A stretch of DNA of 9,516 nucleotides from Gammaproteobacteria bacterium (lineage in GTDB: Bacteria > Pseudomonadota > Gammaproteobacteria > Francisellales > CACEW01). The stretch lies in the NCBI GenBank assembly GCA_028282045.1, contig JANQIS010000187.1, positions 1 through 9,516 of the forward strand. Reading direction: 5' to 3'. Shown here piece by piece: positions 6,994 to 9,516 of the stretch. How positions within the stretch are numbered: position 1 is the first letter of the stretch; each line of letters opens with the position of its first letter. The position numbers and the translations under genes are program-made. The notes below the pieces were generated by a model. It worked only from the letters and a program-made list of their open reading frames with translations, did no database searches and was not told the origin of the DNA.

Positions 6994-7007
6994 TAAGTTG
7001 ATTTTAT
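6964..7007 (+). repeat. Four phased 11-bp direct repeats, possible response-regulator binding array
   Basis: Units of exactly 11 bp begin at 6964 (TTGACATAAAA), 6975 (TTGACATAAAC), 6986 (GTTACATTTAA) and 6997 (GTTGATTTTAT). The first two differ at one base; the last two are degenerate. Each unit is a 7-bp core plus a 4-bp AT-rich spacer, the geometry of Pho boxes bound by PhoB-type (OmpR-family) regulators; the TTGACAT core matches CTGTCAT at five of seven positions. The array lies directly before the small exported-peptide gene and about 110 bp upstream of aroQ. The repeats are seen directly; the regulator is inferred. Confidence 0.5.
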
Positions 7008-7020
7008 GGGGGAGATAATG

Positions 7021-7146
7021 ATGCGTGTTGCTATTGGTATTGTTGGAGGAGTTTTGCTGACGCTGTGTTCATTTTATACCGTGACACATGCTGATGCATT
7101 TAATCATCATGGTCGGTATCAGCACAATATAGTGAAATATAGCTGA
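7021..7146 (+). CDS. Small exported peptide, 41 residues, function unknown
   Basis: A short plus-strand gene between aroQ and topA, the only plus-strand gene in the window. It has a strong ribosome site, GGGGGAG at 7008-7014. Two ATGs stand in tandem at 7018 and 7021; I chose the second because it lies 6 nt from the ribosome site rather than 3. The protein begins with a short basic start (MR), then a hydrophobic core (about residues 3-22), and an A-D-A at 24-26 that fits signal peptidase I cleavage after A26. That would release a 15-residue mature peptide, FNHHGRYQHNIVKYS, rich in His and basic residues. Cys16 lacks a proper lipobox (leucine precedes it), so a lipoprotein is unlikely. The gene follows a promoter-like region with an 11-bp repeat array. 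I do not recognise the family. Signal peptide, ribosome site and promoter together make it more likely real than chance. Confidence 0.55.
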   Translation: MRVAIGIVGGVLLTLCSFYTVTHADAFNHHGRYQHNIVKYS

Positions 7147-7163
7147 TTCCGTATCAAGTGATT

Positions 7164-7179
7164 ATAGCTTGGAGGCTAT
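7164..7179 (+). terminator. Weak hairpin between the convergent small gene and topA
   Basis: ATAGCT (7164-7169) pairs with GGCTAT (7174-7179), using one U-G pair, around a TGGA tetraloop. It lies 18 nt after the small-peptide stop and overlaps the topA stop codon. No T-run follows on either strand, so any terminator role is uncertain. Confidence 0.25.
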
Positions 7180-9449
7180 TCTTCTGCTAAGTCTTGCGTA
7201 AATTTACATTCAGGACAAATGCGCTGCCGGCCATGTTTCTTGGTGGTTTTGATCATCATAATCGGCCATTGACATTGTGGGCATGTTGTCGCTTCTGGTG
7301 GGTTCCATAGGGCATATTTACATTTAGGGTACTGATCGCAAGAGTAGAAGATTTTACCATTTCTGGAGCGCCGTTCTAAGATGGTGCCTTGCTTGCAAGC
7401 AGGGCATGAAACCCCGGTATCTTTCGGTTTATTAAGGGGTTCGATAAACTTGCAGTTAGGATAATTACTACAGCCGATAAATTTACCGTAGCGCCCCACT
7501 TTAATATGTAGGTCTCCACCACATTTCGGGCATTTACGATCCGCAATCACTTCGGGGCCTTCTTGGTTGGCATTCTCATTAAGTGGGCGCGTGAAATCGC
7601 AGTCAGGGTAACCGGTACAACCAATGAAACGACCATTGCGTCCTAGTTTGATGCATAGTTTTTTCTGACACTTAGGACACTGTTCATCAATTTCTTCTTG
7701 GGTAACGTCACTGCGTTTGACTTCGGTCTCAATCTTGCCGATCAACTGATGGAATGGACTCCAGAATTTCTCCAACACCGGAATCCATTTAATTTCACCA
7801 CGTGAGATTTCATCAAGTTGATCTTCTAACTGTGCCGTGAAGTCATAATCAACATACTGGGTGAAAAAACTGGTGAGAAATTTATTAACGATACGTCCTA
7901 CATCCGTTGGCTTAAAGCGTTTCTGCTCTAAGGTGACGTAATCACGTTGCTGGATGGTTGAGATAATCGATGCGTAAGTTGATGGGCGACCGATGCCATA
8001 TTCTTCCAGTGCTTTAACTAAAGTAGCTTCAGAGTAGCGTGGCGGTGGCTCGGTAAAGTGTTGTTCAGCACGGATAGCTTGCACACTAACCTTATCTCCC
8101 ACTTTCATCGGCGGCAACATCTTGCCTTCATCTTGATTTTTCTGATCGTCTTCACCTTCTTGGTAGACTTTCATAAAGCCAGGTGAAGCCACTACCGATC
8201 CAGTGGCACGCAGGATGGCTTTATCTTCAATGTCAAAAACTACCGCCACTTGATCGATCAATGCTTCGGGCATCTGGCAGGCAAGTGCGCGCTTCCACAC
8301 CAGTTGATAAAGTTTAAACTGGGCATCGTTAAGATGTGCTTTAACTGATTCAGGTGAGCGGACCATCGAAGTTGGGCGGATGGCTTCATGCGCTTCTTGG
8401 GCATTTTTAGATTTATTTTTAAAAACCCGTGGTGCTTTGGGTAGCATTTCATTGCCATAGTGGCTTTGGATGTAAGCACGAATTTCTGTAACGGCCTCTT
8501 GAGATAGGGTCACTGAGTCGGTACGCATATAAGTAATCAAACCTACCGCACCATCACCAGTATCAATCCCTTCATATAGTTGTTGGGCAATTTGCATCGT
8601 ACGCTTGGTGCTAAAGCCCAGTTTGCGGGCAGCTTCTTGTTGCAAGGTGGATGTGATGAACGGTGCTGCGGGTTGGCGCTTGCGTTGTTTCTTCTCAACC
8701 TTACTTACCGTGATTTCTTTGCCCGCCAGATCAAGCAGGGTAGATTTGATATCATGCGCTTGATCGGCATTGCTGATGGTGAATTGCTCAAGCTTTTCAC
8801 CTAACCAATGGGTGAGCTTGGCGACAAAAGGGTGTTGATGCTTTTGCAGATCAGCCTCAATGCTCCAGTATTCCTGGCTGACGAAAGCCTCAATGGCTTG
8901 TTCGCGCTCGACAATGAGGCGCAGTGCCGGGCTTTGTACTCGACCAGCAGACAAGCCGGTTTTGATTTTTTTCCACAATAACGGCGATAAGTTAAAGCCG
9001 ACAAGGTAGTCAAGAGCCCTGCGTGCTTGCTGGGCATCGACCAGGTCATTGGAGAGCTGACGCGGGTTGGCGACGGCATCTTGGATTGCTCCTTTGGTAA
9101 TCTCATGGAATACTACGCGATGTACTGGTTTGTCTTTTAACAAGTTACGCTCTCGCATAATCTCATAAATATGCCAGGAAATGGCTTCGCCTTCGCGGTC
9201 AGGGTCAGTGGCCAGATAAAGCGCATCGGACTTTTTAAGTGCTTTGGCAATGGCCTCAACATGTTTGCTGTTGCGCTCGATCAAGCTGTAGGTCATGGCA
9301 AAATGATTATCAGGATCTACCGCACCTGATTTGGGCAGTAAATCACGCACGTGGCCATATGAGGCAAGTACCTGAAAGTCATTGCCAAGGTATTTTTTGA
9401 TGGTTTTAGCCTTTGCCGGTGACTCGACAATGATAAGCTGTTGGGCCAT
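7176..9449 (-). CDS. topA: DNA topoisomerase I (type IA, omega protein)
   Basis: Relaxes negative supercoils by cutting and passing single strands, counterbalancing gyrase. The 757-residue protein begins with a Toprim domain: E9 in LIIVESPAKAK and the acidic D82, D84, E86 triad in TDPDREGEA. The catalytic tyrosine is Y307 in GLITYMRTDS, with R309 beside it. The EYGIGRPSTYA block (483-493) closes the core. Four C4 zinc ribbons follow, at C591/594/611/617, C640/643/660/666, C682/685/704/710 and C723/726/745/748, all with complete cysteine sets. The ATG at 9449 has AGGAAC about 7 nt upstream, overlapping the stop codon of the gene before it, which suggests an operon. It converges on the small plus-strand gene at its 3' end. 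Confidence 0.98.
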   Translation of the reverse strand: MAQQLIIVESPAKAKTIKKYLGNDFQVLASYGHVRDLLPKSGAVDPDNHFAMTYSLIERNSKHVEAIAKALKKSDALYLATDPDREGEAISWHIYEIMRERNLLKDKPVHRVVFHEITKGAIQDAVANPRQLSNDLVDAQQARRALDYLVGFNLSPLLWKKIKTGLSAGRVQSPALRLIVEREQAIEAFVSQEYWSIEADLQKHQHPFVAKLTHWLGEKLEQFTISNADQAHDIKSTLLDLAGKEITVSKVEKKQRKRQPAAPFITSTLQQEAARKLGFSTKRTMQIAQQLYEGIDTGDGAVGLITYMRTDSVTLSQEAVTEIRAYIQSHYGNEMLPKAPRVFKNKSKNAQEAHEAIRPTSMVRSPESVKAHLNDAQFKLYQLVWKRALACQMPEALIDQVAVVFDIEDKAILRATGSVVASPGFMKVYQEGEDDQKNQDEGKMLPPMKVGDKVSVQAIRAEQHFTEPPPRYSEATLVKALEEYGIGRPSTYASIISTIQQRDYVTLEQKRFKPTDVGRIVNKFLTSFFTQYVDYDFTAQLEDQLDEISRGEIKWIPVLEKFWSPFHQLIGKIETEVKRSDVTQEEIDEQCPKCQKKLCIKLGRNGRFIGCTGYPDCDFTRPLNENANQEGPEVIADRKCPKCGGDLHIKVGRYGKFIGCSNYPNCKFIEPLNKPKDTGVSCPACKQGTILERRSRNGKIFYSCDQYPKCKYALWNPPEATTCPQCQWPIMMIKTTKKHGRQRICPECKFTQDLAEE

Positions 9450-9458
9450 GTTATGTTC

Positions 9459-9516
9459 CTAGTGTGCAGTGACCGATTCATGGTGTGATGGCATGATGAT
9501 ATCAGTTAACCAGGCA
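9459..9516 (-). CDS. C-terminal tail of the gene upstream of topA, possibly smg
   Basis: Only the last 18 codons and a TAG stop are inside the window, reading AWLTDIIMPSHHESVTAH. The stop lies 9 nt before the topA ATG and is embedded in the topA ribosome site (TAGGAAC), the tight arrangement expected of operon genes. In many gammaproteobacteria the gene just before topA is smg (DUF494, downstream of dprA), whose C-terminus has a similar aromatic/acidic stretch and often ends in His. That makes smg a reasonable guess, but 18 residues cannot prove it, and the short open frame could be chance. Confidence 0.4.
   Translation of the reverse strand, partial: AWLTDIIMPSHHESVTAH

Noticed and set aside
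8801..9106. 101-codon minus-strand frame inside topA
   Set aside because: It is in an alternative frame of topA, whose own frame has complete Toprim and core motifs through this stretch.

Overview
The window reads as chromosomal DNA of a gammaproteobacterium. Supporting this are the aroQ-accB-accC gene order, prmA just downstream, a magnesium-type HemB like that of Pseudomonas, and a 757-residue TopA with four C-terminal C4 zinc ribbons. Moderate GC and protein flavour would suit a Legionella/Coxiella-like lineage, but I cannot place it more exactly from sequence alone.

Layout, right to left, because nearly all genes lie on the minus strand. At the right edge are the last 18 codons of an upstream gene, possibly smg, whose stop codon overlaps the ribosome binding site of topA. 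After topA comes a 323-bp gap that is not empty: it holds a plus-strand 41-codon gene for a small exported peptide, preceded by a four-unit array of 11-bp direct repeats. Leftward follows aroQ-accB-accC (type II dehydroquinase plus biotin carboxyl carrier and biotin carboxylase). accB is joined to aroQ by an ATGA overlap, and accC lies 12 nt after accB. An APC-superfamily permease comes next, with its own upstream gap carrying candidate promoters and a hairpin over its stop codon. Then come prmA (L11 methyltransferase) and hemB (porphobilinogen synthase), 15 nt apart and probably one operon.

The left end changes character. After a 197-bp gap with a good sigma70-like promoter lies an Hcp-family (type VI secretion tube) gene. 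Three nucleotides beyond its stop, a reading frame opens that encodes a membrane-anchored protein running off the window. No other T6SS gene is visible, so this is either an orphan hcp unit or the edge of an accessory island beside housekeeping genes.

The core genes cover fatty-acid initiation, aromatic and tetrapyrrole biosynthesis, ribosome modification and DNA supercoiling. The parts most worth a second look are the Hcp plus anchored-protein pair, the small exported peptide with its phased repeat array, and the permease position between accC and prmA.
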